NCBI RefSeq assembly: GCF_006715725.1
Contig: NZ_VFNU01000001.1
Span: 2,604,001 to 2,668,000 of the forward strand
Source: Nocardioides sp. SLBN-35
GTDB lineage: Bacteria; Actinomycetota; Actinomycetes; Propionibacteriales; Nocardioidaceae
DNA length: 64,000 nt
Direction of reading: 5' to 3'
Positions 46,751 through 55,639 of the stretch are shown piece by piece (position 1 is the first letter of the stretch; every line of letters begins with the position of its first letter). The position numbers were made by a program, and so were the translations under genes. A model generated the notes under the pieces. That model was not told the DNA's origin, searched no databases, and saw only the letters and a program-made list of their open reading frames with translations.

Positions 46751-47610
46751 GCGAGCGCGTCATGGGGGAGGCCACACGAAGGCTGGTCGAGCTGCTCGAC
46801 CTCGAGCAGCTCGACACCGACCTGTTCCGCGGCCAGCAGCCCGAGACCATCCGGCAGCGGGTGTACGGCGGCCAGGTCGCCGCGCAGGCGCTGATCGCCG
46901 CGTCCCGGACGGTCGACGAGGGCATGAAGGTGCACTCGCTGCACTCCTACTTCCTGCTGCCCGGCGACTACAAGGTGCCGATCATCTACGACGTCGAGCG
47001 GATCCGCGACGGCAAGTCGTTCGCGACCCGGCGAGTCCTCGCGCGCCAGCACGGCCGCCCGATCTACTACCAGTCGCTCAACTTCCAGCGTGCCGAGGAG
47101 GGCCTCGAGCACCAGGACGTCATGCCCGAGGTCAGGCCGCCCGAGGACGGCCTGGACCTGATGGCGCTGATGGCCGAGCGTGGCACCGACGACGGGCTGA
47201 GCAAGGAGTGGGCAGCGCTCGACGTGCGCTGGCTCGGCAACTCCGCCCACGGCATGGACCCCGACCCGATGCACCCGTCGAAGACCCAGGTCTGGATCCG
47301 GGTCGACGGGCGACTGAGCGACGACCCGATGGAGCACCTCGCGACGTTCACCTACGCCAGCGACGTGTCGCTGCTCGGCGCGACCCTCGCCGCCCACCCG
47401 GAGCACGGGCCGCACAAGGTGCAGATGGCCTCCCTCGACCACACGATCTGGTTCCACCGGCCGTTCCGGGCCGACGAGTGGTGGCTCTACGACCAGTGGT
47501 CGCCGTCGGCCAGCGGTGGCCGGGGCCTCGCCCTGGGCCGGATCTTCACCCAGGACGGCACGCTCGTCGCCACCGTCGCCCAGGAGGGGCTGATCCGCCC
47601 GACGCGCTGA
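46747..47610 (+). CDS. tesB: Acyl-CoA thioesterase II
   Basis: 287 residues in a double-hotdog TesB layout. N-terminal half: RVYGGQVAAQALIAASRTVDEGMKVHSLHSYFLLPGD in pattern; C-terminal half: ASLDHTIWFHRPFRADEWWLYDQWSPSASGGRGLALGRIFTQDG in pattern. Catalytic residues of the family (Asp, Thr/Ser, Gln) fall in the second half, in LDHTIWFH and SGGRG. It hydrolyses medium- and long-chain acyl-CoA. Coupled to the PAC2 gene by a 4-bp overlap. Confidence 0.93.
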   Translation: MSERVMGEATRRLVELLDLEQLDTDLFRGQQPETIRQRVYGGQVAAQALIAASRTVDEGMKVHSLHSYFLLPGDYKVPIIYDVERIRDGKSFATRRVLARQHGRPIYYQSLNFQRAEEGLEHQDVMPEVRPPEDGLDLMALMAERGTDDGLSKEWAALDVRWLGNSAHGMDPDPMHPSKTQVWIRVDGRLSDDPMEHLATFTYASDVSLLGATLAAHPEHGPHKVQMASLDHTIWFHRPFRADEWWLYDQWSPSASGGRGLALGRIFTQDGTLVATVAQEGLIRPTR

Positions 47611-47663
47611 CCCTCCCGTGTCCGGGGGTTGTCTCCGGGCCGCCACAGGAGTTACGTGAAGCC

Positions 47664-49742
47664 ATGGCGGACAAGCGCGGAGAGAGGCGGGGCGAGCACG
47701 ACCTCGCGGCAACCGGGCCCGACCAGGTACGCAACGTGGTCCTGGTCGGGCCTTCCCACTCGGGCAAGACCTCCCTCGTGGAGGCCCTTCTCCTACACAC
47801 CGGCGCGATCAACCGGGCGGGTACGACGGCCGACGGCACCACGGTGTGCGACAGCGAGGACGCGGAGCGCAGCCACGGCCGCTCGATCTCGCTCGCGGTG
47901 GCGCCGCTGGTGCACCGGAAGGTGAAGGTGAACCTGATCGACACCCCCGGGTACGCCGACTTCGTCGGTGATCTGCGGGCCGGGCTCCGCGCCGCCGACT
48001 GCGCGCTGTTCGTGGTCGCGGCCAACGAGGAGGTCGACGAGGGCACCCGCGCCCTGTGGCGCGAGTGCGACCAGGTCGCCATGCCGCGCGCGGTCGTGGT
48101 CACCAAGCTCGACCACCCGCGCGCCGACGTCGATGCGGTCGTCGCCCAGGCGAGGGAGGCGTTCGGCGGCAAGGTGCTGCCGGTCTACCTCGCGGGGGCC
48201 GATGGCCTCACCGGGCTGCTTTCCGGCGGCACCGACGACCCGCGTCGTGGCGAGCTGATCGAGGCGATCATCGAGGAGTCCGAGGACGAGGACCTGATGG
48301 ACCGCTACGTCGGCGGCGAGGAGGTCGCCCTCGACGTGCTGGTCGCCGACCTGGAGACCGCCGTCGCCCGCGCCAGCCTCCACCCCGTCGTCCCGGTCTG
48401 CGCCACCACCGCCGTCGGGCTCGGCGAGCTGCTCGACCTGTGCGTCGACGGCTTCCCCTCGCCCCTGGAGCACTCCTCGCCCGAGGTCTTCACCCCCGCG
48501 GGTGCGTCCGTCGGCCGGGTCTCCTGCGACCCCACCGGTCCGCTGGTCGCCGAGGTGGTCAAGACCGCCGGCGACCCGTACGTCGGCCGGATCAGCCTGG
48601 TCCGGGTATTCTCCGGCACCCTCCAGCCGGACACGGCGGTCCACGTGTCCGGGCACTTCTCGTCGTTCTTCGCCGCCGAGGGCGGGCACGAGGACCACGA
48701 CGAGGACGAGCGGATCGGCGCGCTCGGGCACCCGTTCGGTGCCGCGCAGGTGCCCGCCGCGCGGGTGCTCGCCGGCGACCTGGCCACGGTCGCCCGGCTG
48801 TCTCGCGCGGAGACCGGCGACACCCTCTCCGCCGTCGACAAGCCGCTGGTGCTCAAGCCCTGGTCGATGCCCGACCCGTTGCTCCCCGTCGCGATCGAGG
48901 CGGCCACCCGCTCCGACGAGGACAAGCTGTCGCAGGCGCTCGGCCGGCTGGCCGCGGAGGACCCGAGCCTGCGCATCGACAACAACGCCGACACCGGTCA
49001 GCTCGTGCTGTGGGTGATGGGGGAGTCCCACGCGGACGTCGTGCTCGAACGACTGGCGGAGCGGCACGGCGTGGCTGTCGAGCAGCGCGAGCTGCTGGTC
49101 CCGCTGCGCGAGTGCGTGACCAGTCCGGCGAAGGGCCACGGCCGGCACGTCAAGCAGTCCGGCGGTCACGGCCAGTACGCCATCTGCGACATCGAGATCG
49201 AGCCGCTCCCCGAGGGCAGCGGCTTCGAGTTCGTCGACAAGGTCGTTGGTGGCGCGGTGCCGCGCAGCTACATCCCCAGCGTCGAGAAGGGCGTGCGCGC
49301 CCAGATGGAGCGCGGCCTGCGCCACGGGTACCCGGTCGTCGACCTGCGCGTCACCCTCACCGACGGCAAGGCGCACAGTGTCGACTCGTCCGACATGGCG
49401 TTCCAGAGCGCGGGCGCACTGGCCCTGCGCGAGGCGGCGCAGGCGTCCGGCGTCTCGATGCTGGAGCCGTACGACGACGTCAGCGTCCTGGTCCCCGACG
49501 ACCTGGTCGGGCCGGTGATGAGCGACCTGAGCGCACGAAGGGCCCGGCTGCTCGGCAACGAGAACGTCGACGGCGGCCGGACCCTGGTGCGGGCCCACGT
49601 CCCGCAGCGCGAGCTGGTCCGCTACGCGGTGGACCTACGCGCCTCGACGCGCGGCGCGGGCACCTTCACCCGCTCCTTCGCGCACTACGAGCCGATGCCC
49701 GAGGAGCAGGCGCGGCAGGTGACGCCGCGCCTGCACCACTGA
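47664..49742 (+). CDS. fusA2: Elongation factor G-like protein (EF-G2)
   Basis: 692 residues. All five EF-G domains appear present, with the P-loop GPSHSGKTS at 29, DTPGYADFV (G3), and domain IV with GGHGQYAICDIEIEPLPEGSG and PRSYIPSVEKGVRAQMERG. The G4 element reads TKLDHPRAD instead of the canonical NKxD, and the switch I region is short (AERSHGRSISLAVAPL), both characteristic of the EF-G2 paralogue (mycobacterial Rv0120c). EF-G2 has a doubtful role in translocation and its job is not settled. No rpsL/rpsG/tuf genes are adjacent, which also separates it from the main fusA. Confidence 0.92.
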   Translation: MADKRGERRGEHDLAATGPDQVRNVVLVGPSHSGKTSLVEALLLHTGAINRAGTTADGTTVCDSEDAERSHGRSISLAVAPLVHRKVKVNLIDTPGYADFVGDLRAGLRAADCALFVVAANEEVDEGTRALWRECDQVAMPRAVVVTKLDHPRADVDAVVAQAREAFGGKVLPVYLAGADGLTGLLSGGTDDPRRGELIEAIIEESEDEDLMDRYVGGEEVALDVLVADLETAVARASLHPVVPVCATTAVGLGELLDLCVDGFPSPLEHSSPEVFTPAGASVGRVSCDPTGPLVAEVVKTAGDPYVGRISLVRVFSGTLQPDTAVHVSGHFSSFFAAEGGHEDHDEDERIGALGHPFGAAQVPAARVLAGDLATVARLSRAETGDTLSAVDKPLVLKPWSMPDPLLPVAIEAATRSDEDKLSQALGRLAAEDPSLRIDNNADTGQLVLWVMGESHADVVLERLAERHGVAVEQRELLVPLRECVTSPAKGHGRHVKQSGGHGQYAICDIEIEPLPEGSGFEFVDKVVGGAVPRSYIPSVEKGVRAQMERGLRHGYPVVDLRVTLTDGKAHSVDSSDMAFQSAGALALREAAQASGVSMLEPYDDVSVLVPDDLVGPVMSDLSARRARLLGNENVDGGRTLVRAHVPQRELVRYAVDLRASTRGAGTFTRSFAHYEPMPEEQARQVTPRLHH

Positions 49743-49747
49743 CGCGG

Positions 49748-50602
49748 CTAGAGGGCGGTGGTGCGACCCAGCAGGTGGGGCGCACCACTCTTCGGGTTGA
49801 CCAGCGTGAAGTCGTAGCCCGCCGCGTTGGCCTCGGCACCGAACTGCGCCTTGCCCGGCAGGAAGATCGGCTTCTTGAACGCGACCTCGACCTTGACCGC
49901 GTCCGGCAGCCGGTTCTCCAGGGCCGCGATGCAGCGGGCCTTGCTCCACATGCCGTGTGCGATGTGGCGCGGGAAGCCCAGCGCCTTCGCGGTCAGCGGG
50001 TAGAGGTGGATCGGGTTGCGGTCACCCGACACGGCGCCGTACGTCCGGCCGATGTTCTCCGGGATGCTCCACACCGGGCCCTTGGCCGCGATCGAGCTCA
50101 GCGACATCCCGGGGTCCCCGTTCTCCTTGTCTCCCTTGCCGACGCGCAGGTACGTCGACACCGACTCCCACACGACCTCCTCGCCCACGGTGCCGGTGAC
50201 GTTCATGTCCCAGGCGCGGCCCTTGGTGCTGGCCCGCAGGTTGTCGGCCTTCAGGGACAGCGACACGGTCTCGCCGATCGCCACCGGACGGTGCTGGACG
50301 ATGGTGTTCTCCAGGTGCACCGACCCGATGGCCGGGAACGGGAACTTGGCGTCGGTCATCAGCTGCATGTGCAGCGGGAACGCCAGCATGTGCAGGTACG
50401 GCACCGGCGCGACGTCGCGGTTCGGGAAGCCGCACACGGCGGCGTACCGCTCCACGGCCGAGCGCTCCACCAGCACGTCGTCGCGGGACAGGGTGAGGTC
50501 CGGCAGCGCGCCGCCGGTCTTCTTGATGCCCGGCAGCTGGTTCACGCCGGGGACCGCGGGCAGCGCGGCCTTCAGCATCACGGGGAGAGCCATCCCACCC
50601 AT
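49748..50602 (-). CDS. htdX: (R)-specific 3-hydroxyacyl dehydratase, MaoC-type double hotdog (HtdX-like)
   Basis: 284 residues. The hydratase-2 motif YGAVSGDRNPIHLYPLTAKALGFPRHIAHGMWSKA in pattern (Asp-His catalytic pair in GDRNPIH) sits in the C-terminal hotdog; the N-terminal hotdog has VPYLHMLAFPLHMQLMTDAKFPFPAIGSVH in pattern. It dehydrates (R)-3-hydroxyacyl thioesters. Downstream of fabG4 with a 2-bp gap; M. tuberculosis has the same pair (Rv0241c-Rv0242c), where HtdX takes CoA or ACP substrates. Start 50602 (MGG) or 50593 (MALP). Its stop lies 5 nt from the EF-G2 stop. Confidence 0.92.
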   Translation of the reverse strand: MGGMALPVMLKAALPAVPGVNQLPGIKKTGGALPDLTLSRDDVLVERSAVERYAAVCGFPNRDVAPVPYLHMLAFPLHMQLMTDAKFPFPAIGSVHLENTIVQHRPVAIGETVSLSLKADNLRASTKGRAWDMNVTGTVGEEVVWESVSTYLRVGKGDKENGDPGMSLSSIAAKGPVWSIPENIGRTYGAVSGDRNPIHLYPLTAKALGFPRHIAHGMWSKARCIAALENRLPDAVKVEVAFKKPIFLPGKAQFGAEANAAGYDFTLVNPKSGAPHLLGRTTAL

Positions 50603-50604
50603 GA

Positions 50605-51939
50605 TCAGGCTCCCAGCATCATCTGGCCGCAGACCCGCACCACGTTGCCGTTGACGGCGGTCGAGGCGGGGGACGCGTACCAGGCGATGGTCTCGGCGAC
50701 GTCGACCGGCAGCCCGCCCTGCGCCATCGCGTTGAGGCGCTGGCCGACCTCGCGGGTGGCGAACGGCACGGCGGCGGTCATCTGGGTGATGATGAAGCCC
50801 GGCGCGACGGCGTTGATCGTGACGCCGTCCTCGAGCTTGTCGGCCAGCGAGTCTACGAAGCCGATGACGCCGGCCTTGGACGCGGCGTAGCTGGTCTGGC
50901 CCAGGTTGCCGGCGATGCCGGCGATGGAGGCGACACCGATGATCCGGCCGTTGCTGTTGACGACCTTCTGGTCGAGCAGCTCGGCGGTGATCCGCTCGGG
51001 CGCCTCCAGGTTGATCTGCAGCACCTTGCCGAAGCGCTCCGGCGTCTGGTTGGCGAGCTTCTTGTCCATCGTCACGCCCGCGTTGTGCACGACGATGTCG
51101 ACGCCGCCGTGCTTCTCCTTGAGGTGGTGCGCGATCCGCTGCGGGGCGTCGGCGGCGGTGATGTCGAGGGTGAGCCAGTCGCCGTCGAGCTCGTTCATGA
51201 CCTTGACCAGCTCGTCGGCGGCCTGCGGGACGTCGAGGCCGACGACCTTCGCGCCGTCGCGGTGCAGCACCCGGGCGATCTCCTCACCGATGCCGCGGCT
51301 CGCGCCGGTCACGAAGGCGACCTTGCCGGCCAGCGGCTGGGTCCAGTCGGCGAGCGCCGAGCCGTGGGACTCGGCGTGGGCGCCGATCCGGACGACCTGG
51401 CCCGAGACGTAGGCCGACTTCGGGCTGAGCAGGAAGCCGAGGGTCGACAGGACCGAGTCCTCGTAGCCTTCGGCCACGTAGACCAGCTGGACGGTGCCGC
51501 CCTTGCCGATCTCCTTGCCGAGGCTGCGGGTGAAGCCCTCGAGGGCGCGCTGCGCGATCTCCTCGCTGCCCTCGACCAGGGCGGGCGGCGTACCGATGAC
51601 GACGACGCGGGCGCAGCTCTTGAGGCTGCGCATCAGCGGGGTGAAGAAGGCCTGCAGCTCGACGAGCTGCTCGACGCTCGTGATGCCGGTGGCGTCGAAG
51701 ACCAGGCCCTTGTACTTCTCGCCCTCGGTCTGCGCGCCGACCGAGGCGATGCCGAGCACGTCGAGGAGCCCCGGCAGGGACTCGGCGAGGCGGCCGCGGC
51801 CGCCGACGAGGACGGTGCCGTCGACCAGCGGGTCGCCGGCCTGGTAGCGGTCCAGCTTGGTGGGGTTCGGCAGTCCGAGGTTCTTGACGAGGAGCTTGCC
51901 GATCGGGGAGCTCACGAAGCCCTGGTACTTGTCAGTCAT
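50605..51939 (-). CDS. fabG4: 3-oxoacyl reductase FabG4-type
   Basis: 444 residues, about twice the usual FabG. The C-terminal 240 residues are a classical SDR: VAFVTGASRGIGEEIARVL, VHNAGVTMDKKLAN, GVASIAGIAGNLGQTSYAASKAG (Ser-Tyr-Lys). The N-terminal 190 residues form a second Rossmann-like, flavodoxin-type domain that has lost the nucleotide motif. This two-domain, high-molecular-weight layout is that of mycobacterial FabG4 (Rv0242c, 454 residues), an NADH-dependent ketoacyl reductase. It is divergent from fadA2 over 96 bp and is followed by htdX: reductase, dehydratase and thiolase together suggest a beta-oxidation or reverse beta-oxidation set. Confidence 0.95.
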   Translation of the reverse strand: MTDKYQGFVSSPIGKLLVKNLGLPNPTKLDRYQAGDPLVDGTVLVGGRGRLAESLPGLLDVLGIASVGAQTEGEKYKGLVFDATGITSVEQLVELQAFFTPLMRSLKSCARVVVIGTPPALVEGSEEIAQRALEGFTRSLGKEIGKGGTVQLVYVAEGYEDSVLSTLGFLLSPKSAYVSGQVVRIGAHAESHGSALADWTQPLAGKVAFVTGASRGIGEEIARVLHRDGAKVVGLDVPQAADELVKVMNELDGDWLTLDITAADAPQRIAHHLKEKHGGVDIVVHNAGVTMDKKLANQTPERFGKVLQINLEAPERITAELLDQKVVNSNGRIIGVASIAGIAGNLGQTSYAASKAGVIGFVDSLADKLEDGVTINAVAPGFIITQMTAAVPFATREVGQRLNAMAQGGLPVDVAETIAWYASPASTAVNGNVVRVCGQMMLGA

Positions 51940-51946
51940 GACACCA

Positions 51947-51975
51947 TGTAACTAGATGTGTAACTCTGAGTCCAC
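51947..51975. promoter_or_regulatory. Candidate regulator sites between fabG4 and fadA2
   Basis: TGTAAC occurs twice, at 51947 and 51959 (12-bp phase). The second copy reads TGTAACTCTGAGTCCAC and shares 10 of 17 positions, mainly in the left half, with the palindrome upstream of the nearby tetR. Possibly a weaker site for the same TetR protein. Confidence 0.35.
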
Positions 51976-52035
51976 ATTTCGTGATCTCGCCCTCAATCGG
52001 TTCTCCGGAGGGCCCCGCTGCGTGAGGATTGATCC

Positions 52036-53316
52036 ATGACCGAGACTGTTCGCCGGGCCGCCGTACTGGGCGGTAACCGTATTCCGTTCGCCCGCTCCAA
52101 CGGCGCCTACGCCACCGCCTCCAACCAGGAGATGCTGACCGCTGCCCTCGACGGCCTCGTGGCGCGCTTCGGGCTGGAGGGTGAACGTCTGGGTGAGGTC
52201 GCCGGTGGCGCCGTCCTCAAGCACAGCCGCGACTTCAACCTGGTCCGCGAGTCGGTGCTCAGCACCCGCCTCGCCCCCGAAACCCCGGCCATCGACCTGC
52301 AGCAGGCCTGCGGCACCGGCCTCCAGGCGATCAACTACATCGCCAACAAGATCAAGCTCGGCCAGATCGACTCCGGCATCGGCGGTGGCGTCGACACCAC
52401 CTCCGACGCGCCCATCGCGATCTCCGAGAAGCTGCGCAAGAAGCTGATCCAGCTCAACAACGCGCGCTCCACCAAGGACCGCCTCGCGATCCTGGCGACC
52501 ATCCGCCCCGGCGACATCGGCCTCGCGGTGCCGTCCAACGGCGAGCCGCGCACCAAGCTCTCCATGGGCGAGCACCAGGCGCTGACGGCGCTGGAGTGGC
52601 AGATCGCCCGCGAGGCCCAGGACGAGCTGGCCGTCGCCTCGCACCACCACCTCGCGGCGTCGTACGACGAGGGCTGGCAGGACGACCTGATCACCCCGTT
52701 CCGCGGCCTCGAGCGCGACAACAACCTGCGCGCCGACTCCTCGCTGGAGAAGCTCGCCAAGCTCAAGCCGGTCTTCGGCAAGGGTGAGGCGGCGACCATG
52801 ACCGCCGCCAACTCGACCCCGCTGACCGACGGCGCGTCCGCCGTCCTGCTCGGCTCGGACGAGTGGGCCGAGGCCCACGGCCTCGAGGTGCTCGCCTACT
52901 TCGTCGACTCCGAGGTCGCCGCCGTCGACTTCGTCAACGGTGCCGAGGGGCTCCTGATGGCGCCGGCGTACGCCGTGCCGCGGATGCTCGAGCGCAACGG
53001 CCTGAGCCTGCAGGACTTCGACTTCTACGAGATCCACGAGGCGTTCGCCTCGCAGGTGCTCTCGACCCTCGCCGCGTGGGAGAGCCCGGTGTTCTGCAAG
53101 GAGCGCCTCGGCCTCGACGCGCCGCTCGGCTCGATCGACCGCGCCAAGCTCAACGTCAAGGGCTCCTCGCTCGCCGCGGGCCACCCGTTCGCGGCCACCG
53201 GCGGCCGGATCGTGGCCAACACGGCCAAGCTGCTGAAGGCCAACGGCGGCGGTCGGGCGCTGATCTCGGTCTGCGCGGCCGGCGGCCAGGGCGTCGTCGC
53301 GATCATGGAGCGCTGA
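52036..53316 (+). CDS. fadA2: Acetyl-CoA acetyltransferase (thiolase)
   Basis: 426 residues. Thiolase catalytic residues are Cys92 in QQACGTGLQA, His in KGSSLAAGHPFAATGGRI and Cys in ISVCAAGGQG. It cleaves 3-ketoacyl-CoA or condenses acyl-CoAs. The opening RRAAVLGGNRIPFARSNGAYATASNQEML in pattern and the divergent fabG4-htdX pair match M. tuberculosis FadA2 (Rv0243). The start is supported by GAGGA 9 nt upstream. A very strong hairpin follows before the convergent tetR gene. Confidence 0.95.
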   Translation: MTETVRRAAVLGGNRIPFARSNGAYATASNQEMLTAALDGLVARFGLEGERLGEVAGGAVLKHSRDFNLVRESVLSTRLAPETPAIDLQQACGTGLQAINYIANKIKLGQIDSGIGGGVDTTSDAPIAISEKLRKKLIQLNNARSTKDRLAILATIRPGDIGLAVPSNGEPRTKLSMGEHQALTALEWQIAREAQDELAVASHHHLAASYDEGWQDDLITPFRGLERDNNLRADSSLEKLAKLKPVFGKGEAATMTAANSTPLTDGASAVLLGSDEWAEAHGLEVLAYFVDSEVAAVDFVNGAEGLLMAPAYAVPRMLERNGLSLQDFDFYEIHEAFASQVLSTLAAWESPVFCKERLGLDAPLGSIDRAKLNVKGSSLAAGHPFAATGGRIVANTAKLLKANGGGRALISVCAAGGQGVVAIMER

Positions 53317-53321
53317 GCAGG

Positions 53322-53370
53322 ACATCGGCGTCGATCGGACGAACCAGGTTCGTCCGATCGACGCCGATGT
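53322..53370. terminator. Bidirectional terminator between fadA2 and tetR
   Basis: A perfect 22-bp inverted repeat (arms 53322-53343 and 53349-53370) with a 5-nt loop fills almost the whole gap between the convergent genes. Confidence 0.9.
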
Positions 53371-53376
53371 GGTTCT

Positions 53377-54063
53377 TCAGGCGGTGACCAGGGCGAGGGC
53401 CGAGCGCACCAGGTAGGAGCGCACCTGCGCCGCCGAGATCTGCCCGACCGTCGGGATGCCGGGCGCGACCTCGCTGACGAGGATGCCCAGCCGGGCCAGC
53501 TGCAGGGCCCCGAGCCCGCTGGCGTACAGCGCGTTGGCGAGCAGCACCGGGTCGTCGCTCAGCTCGAACGCGCCCGCCTCGACTCCCTGGCTGAGGGTGT
53601 CGGACAGGACGGTCAGGCAGGAGGTGATGCCGCGCCCGAGCCGGAAGAGCGGTCCCTCGGCGATCTCGTCGAGGAGCTCCTCGCCGGGACGCACCATGAG
53701 CGCCTGCGCACAGTCGACGAACGCGGGGTGCGCCACGCCGTAGTCGACGAACGCCCCCACGATCCGCTCGAGCCGCTCGCCCGGAGCACTCCCGCTCGCC
53801 GCGGCCGCCGCCATCGCGTCGTGCAGCTCCTCGAGGTAGCCGACCAGGGTGAGCGCGAACAGCTCCTCCTTGCCGGTGAAGTGCCGGTAGACGATCGCCC
53901 GGTTGATCCCGACCGCGCTCGCGATCTCCTCGATCTGGACGTCCCGCACGCCCTTGGAGTCGAAGATCTGGCGCGTCGCCGCGATGATCTCCGCCTGCCT
54001 TGCCTTCCGACGCGCGGCCGCCGCCTTGCGACGGCCGTCGGTGGCTGGTGCATTGGTCGCCAT
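53377..54063 (-). CDS. TetR-family transcriptional regulator
   Basis: 228 residues from ATG 54063. The N-terminal DNA-binding domain shows RQAEIIAATRQIFDSKGVRDVQIEEIASAVGINRAIVYRHFTGKEELF in pattern, a canonical helix-turn-helix. The rest is a ligand-binding domain with no evident family. The first 20 residues are Ala/Arg-rich. It is convergent with fadA2, and a 17-bp palindrome overlaps its own promoter, which suggests self-repression and possibly control of the fabG4/fadA2 pair. The ligand could be an acyl-CoA, inferred from context only. Confidence 0.92.
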   Translation of the reverse strand: MATNAPATDGRRKAAAARRKARQAEIIAATRQIFDSKGVRDVQIEEIASAVGINRAIVYRHFTGKEELFALTLVGYLEELHDAMAAAAASGSAPGERLERIVGAFVDYGVAHPAFVDCAQALMVRPGEELLDEIAEGPLFRLGRGITSCLTVLSDTLSQGVEAGAFELSDDPVLLANALYASGLGALQLARLGILVSEVAPGIPTVGQISAAQVRSYLVRSALALVTA

Positions 54064-54069
54064 GGGGGA

Positions 54070-54075
54070 AGTGTA
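54070..54075 (-). promoter_or_regulatory. Leaderless -10 hexamer of the tetR gene
   Basis: TACACT on the minus strand ends 6 nt before ATG 54063. Confidence 0.5.
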
Positions 54076-54082
54076 CGAGACG

Positions 54083-54099
54083 TGCAACTCGGTGTTGCA
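54083..54099. promoter_or_regulatory. Palindromic operator candidate of the tetR gene
   Basis: TGCAAC-TCGGT-GTTGCA is a perfect inverted repeat 7 bp upstream of the -10 hexamer of the same gene. This is a typical TetR autoregulatory layout. Confidence 0.6.
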
Positions 54100-54110
54100 A
54101 CATCTCCCCG

Positions 54111-55625
54111 TCAGGGCGTCGCGAGCCCCCGCACCGTCTCGATCGTGTCCGCCTCGTCGGCGCCCTTGTCGTCGCGGTACCGCACGACCCGCGCGAACCT
54201 CAGCGCCAGCCCGCCCGGATAGCGCGTCGAGTGCTGCAGCCCGTCGAAGGCGATCTCGACGACCTGCTCTGGGCGGACGGTGACGACCCACCCGTCGTCG
54301 GCGACCTCGAGCGAGCGGAAGCGCTCGGTCTGCCAGGCGAGCATCTCGTCGGTCATGCCCTTGAAGGTCTTGCCCAGCATCACGAAACCGGTGGGGGAGG
54401 ACGGGTCGCGGGCACCGAGGTGGATGTTGGACAGCCAGCCGCGGCGGCGACCGGAGCCATGCTCGACGGCGAGGACGACGAGGTCGAGGGTGTGGACCGG
54501 CTTCACCTTGACCCAGGCGGACCCGCGGCGACCGGCGTCGTACGGCGCGTCGAGGGACTTCACGACGACACCCTCGTGGCCGGAGGCGAGCACCGAGTCG
54601 GTGAAGGCCGCTGCCTCGTCCACCGAGGAGCCGATCCAGCGCTGCACTCGGTGCTCGGCGGGGACGAGGTCCTCGAGGACCTGCCAGCGCTCGTGGGCGG
54701 GACGGTCGATCAGGTCGGTGCCGTCGAGGTGCAGCACGTCGAAGAAGTACGGCGACACGACGGACTCCGCGGCGGCGGCCGAGGCCGTGCGTGAGGCGGT
54801 CTCCTGGAACGGGCGCGGGCGGCCGTCGGCGGCCAGCCACAGCGCCTCCCCGTCGAGCACCACCCGTGAGGCGGGCAGTGCGCGGGTGATCGCGACCACC
54901 TCGGGCAGGCGGTGGGTGATGTCGTCGAGGCTGCGGGTGGCGACCAGGACGTCGTCGCCGTCGCGGTGCACCTGGATCCGGATGCCGTCGAGCTTCGCGT
55001 CGACGCCGATGACCCCGGAGCCCGCCTTCGCGACGGCTGCGGCCACGTCGGGCGCCGACGAGGCGAGCATCGGCAGCACGGGCCGGCCGACGGTCAGCCC
55101 GACCGAGCCCAGCGCCGCCGGGCCGGCGAACGCCTCGTCCACGACGTACGTCGCACCGCCGGCCAGCATCGCGGCCCTGCGTACCGCGGCCAGGGGCACG
55201 CCGGCGGCGACTGCGAGGGCCTCGGTGACGACCGCCTCGAGGGCGCCCTGGCGGACCTCGCCGACCGCGACCGCGCGCAGCCACTCCTGCTCGGCCGCGG
55301 TGGCCCGGCCGAACAGGTCCGCGACCGCGGCCGAGCGCAGCCCGACCGAGCCGGGCCCGCCGAGCAGCGACATCGCCTCGAAGGCGGCGTCGACCTCGCT
55401 CACCTCGAGGGACGACGCTTCGGCGGGGGAGGGCAGGGTCTGCAGTCCCCGCCACCCGAGTCCGGTACGACGCTGCCGGAGCCGCCCGCTGAGGTAGCGG
55501 GCGACCAGCGCCCGCTCCCCGGCCGGGGCAGCAACCAGCAGCGAGCTGATCAGCCGGGTCTTCTCCTTGCGCGAGCGCGTCGCGGCGACCTGGCGGGAGA
55601 CGTCGACGAGGTCGCGAAGCAGCAT
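54111..55625 (-). CDS. ligB: ATP-dependent DNA ligase (LigB)
   Basis: 504 residues from ATG 55625, close to the 507 of M. tuberculosis LigB (Rv3062). An N-terminal helical DNA-binding domain (about 1-190) precedes the adenylation domain: AKLDGIRIQVH with the nucleophilic Lys211, RVVLDGEALWL and FFDVLHLDGTDLI; GHEGVVVKSLDAPYDAGRRGSAWVKVKP then covers motifs IV and V. A C-terminal OB-fold follows. It seals nicks using ATP; the essential replicative ligase is the NAD-dependent LigA, elsewhere. It lies 14 bp downstream of the TetR-WHG gene, in the same direction. Confidence 0.94.
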   Translation of the reverse strand: MLLRDLVDVSRQVAATRSRKEKTRLISSLLVAAPAGERALVARYLSGRLRQRRTGLGWRGLQTLPSPAEASSLEVSEVDAAFEAMSLLGGPGSVGLRSAAVADLFGRATAAEQEWLRAVAVGEVRQGALEAVVTEALAVAAGVPLAAVRRAAMLAGGATYVVDEAFAGPAALGSVGLTVGRPVLPMLASSAPDVAAAVAKAGSGVIGVDAKLDGIRIQVHRDGDDVLVATRSLDDITHRLPEVVAITRALPASRVVLDGEALWLAADGRPRPFQETASRTASAAAAESVVSPYFFDVLHLDGTDLIDRPAHERWQVLEDLVPAEHRVQRWIGSSVDEAAAFTDSVLASGHEGVVVKSLDAPYDAGRRGSAWVKVKPVHTLDLVVLAVEHGSGRRRGWLSNIHLGARDPSSPTGFVMLGKTFKGMTDEMLAWQTERFRSLEVADDGWVVTVRPEQVVEIAFDGLQHSTRYPGGLALRFARVVRYRDDKGADEADTIETVRGLATP

Positions 55626-55639
55626 GGCTCGGCCGGGGC

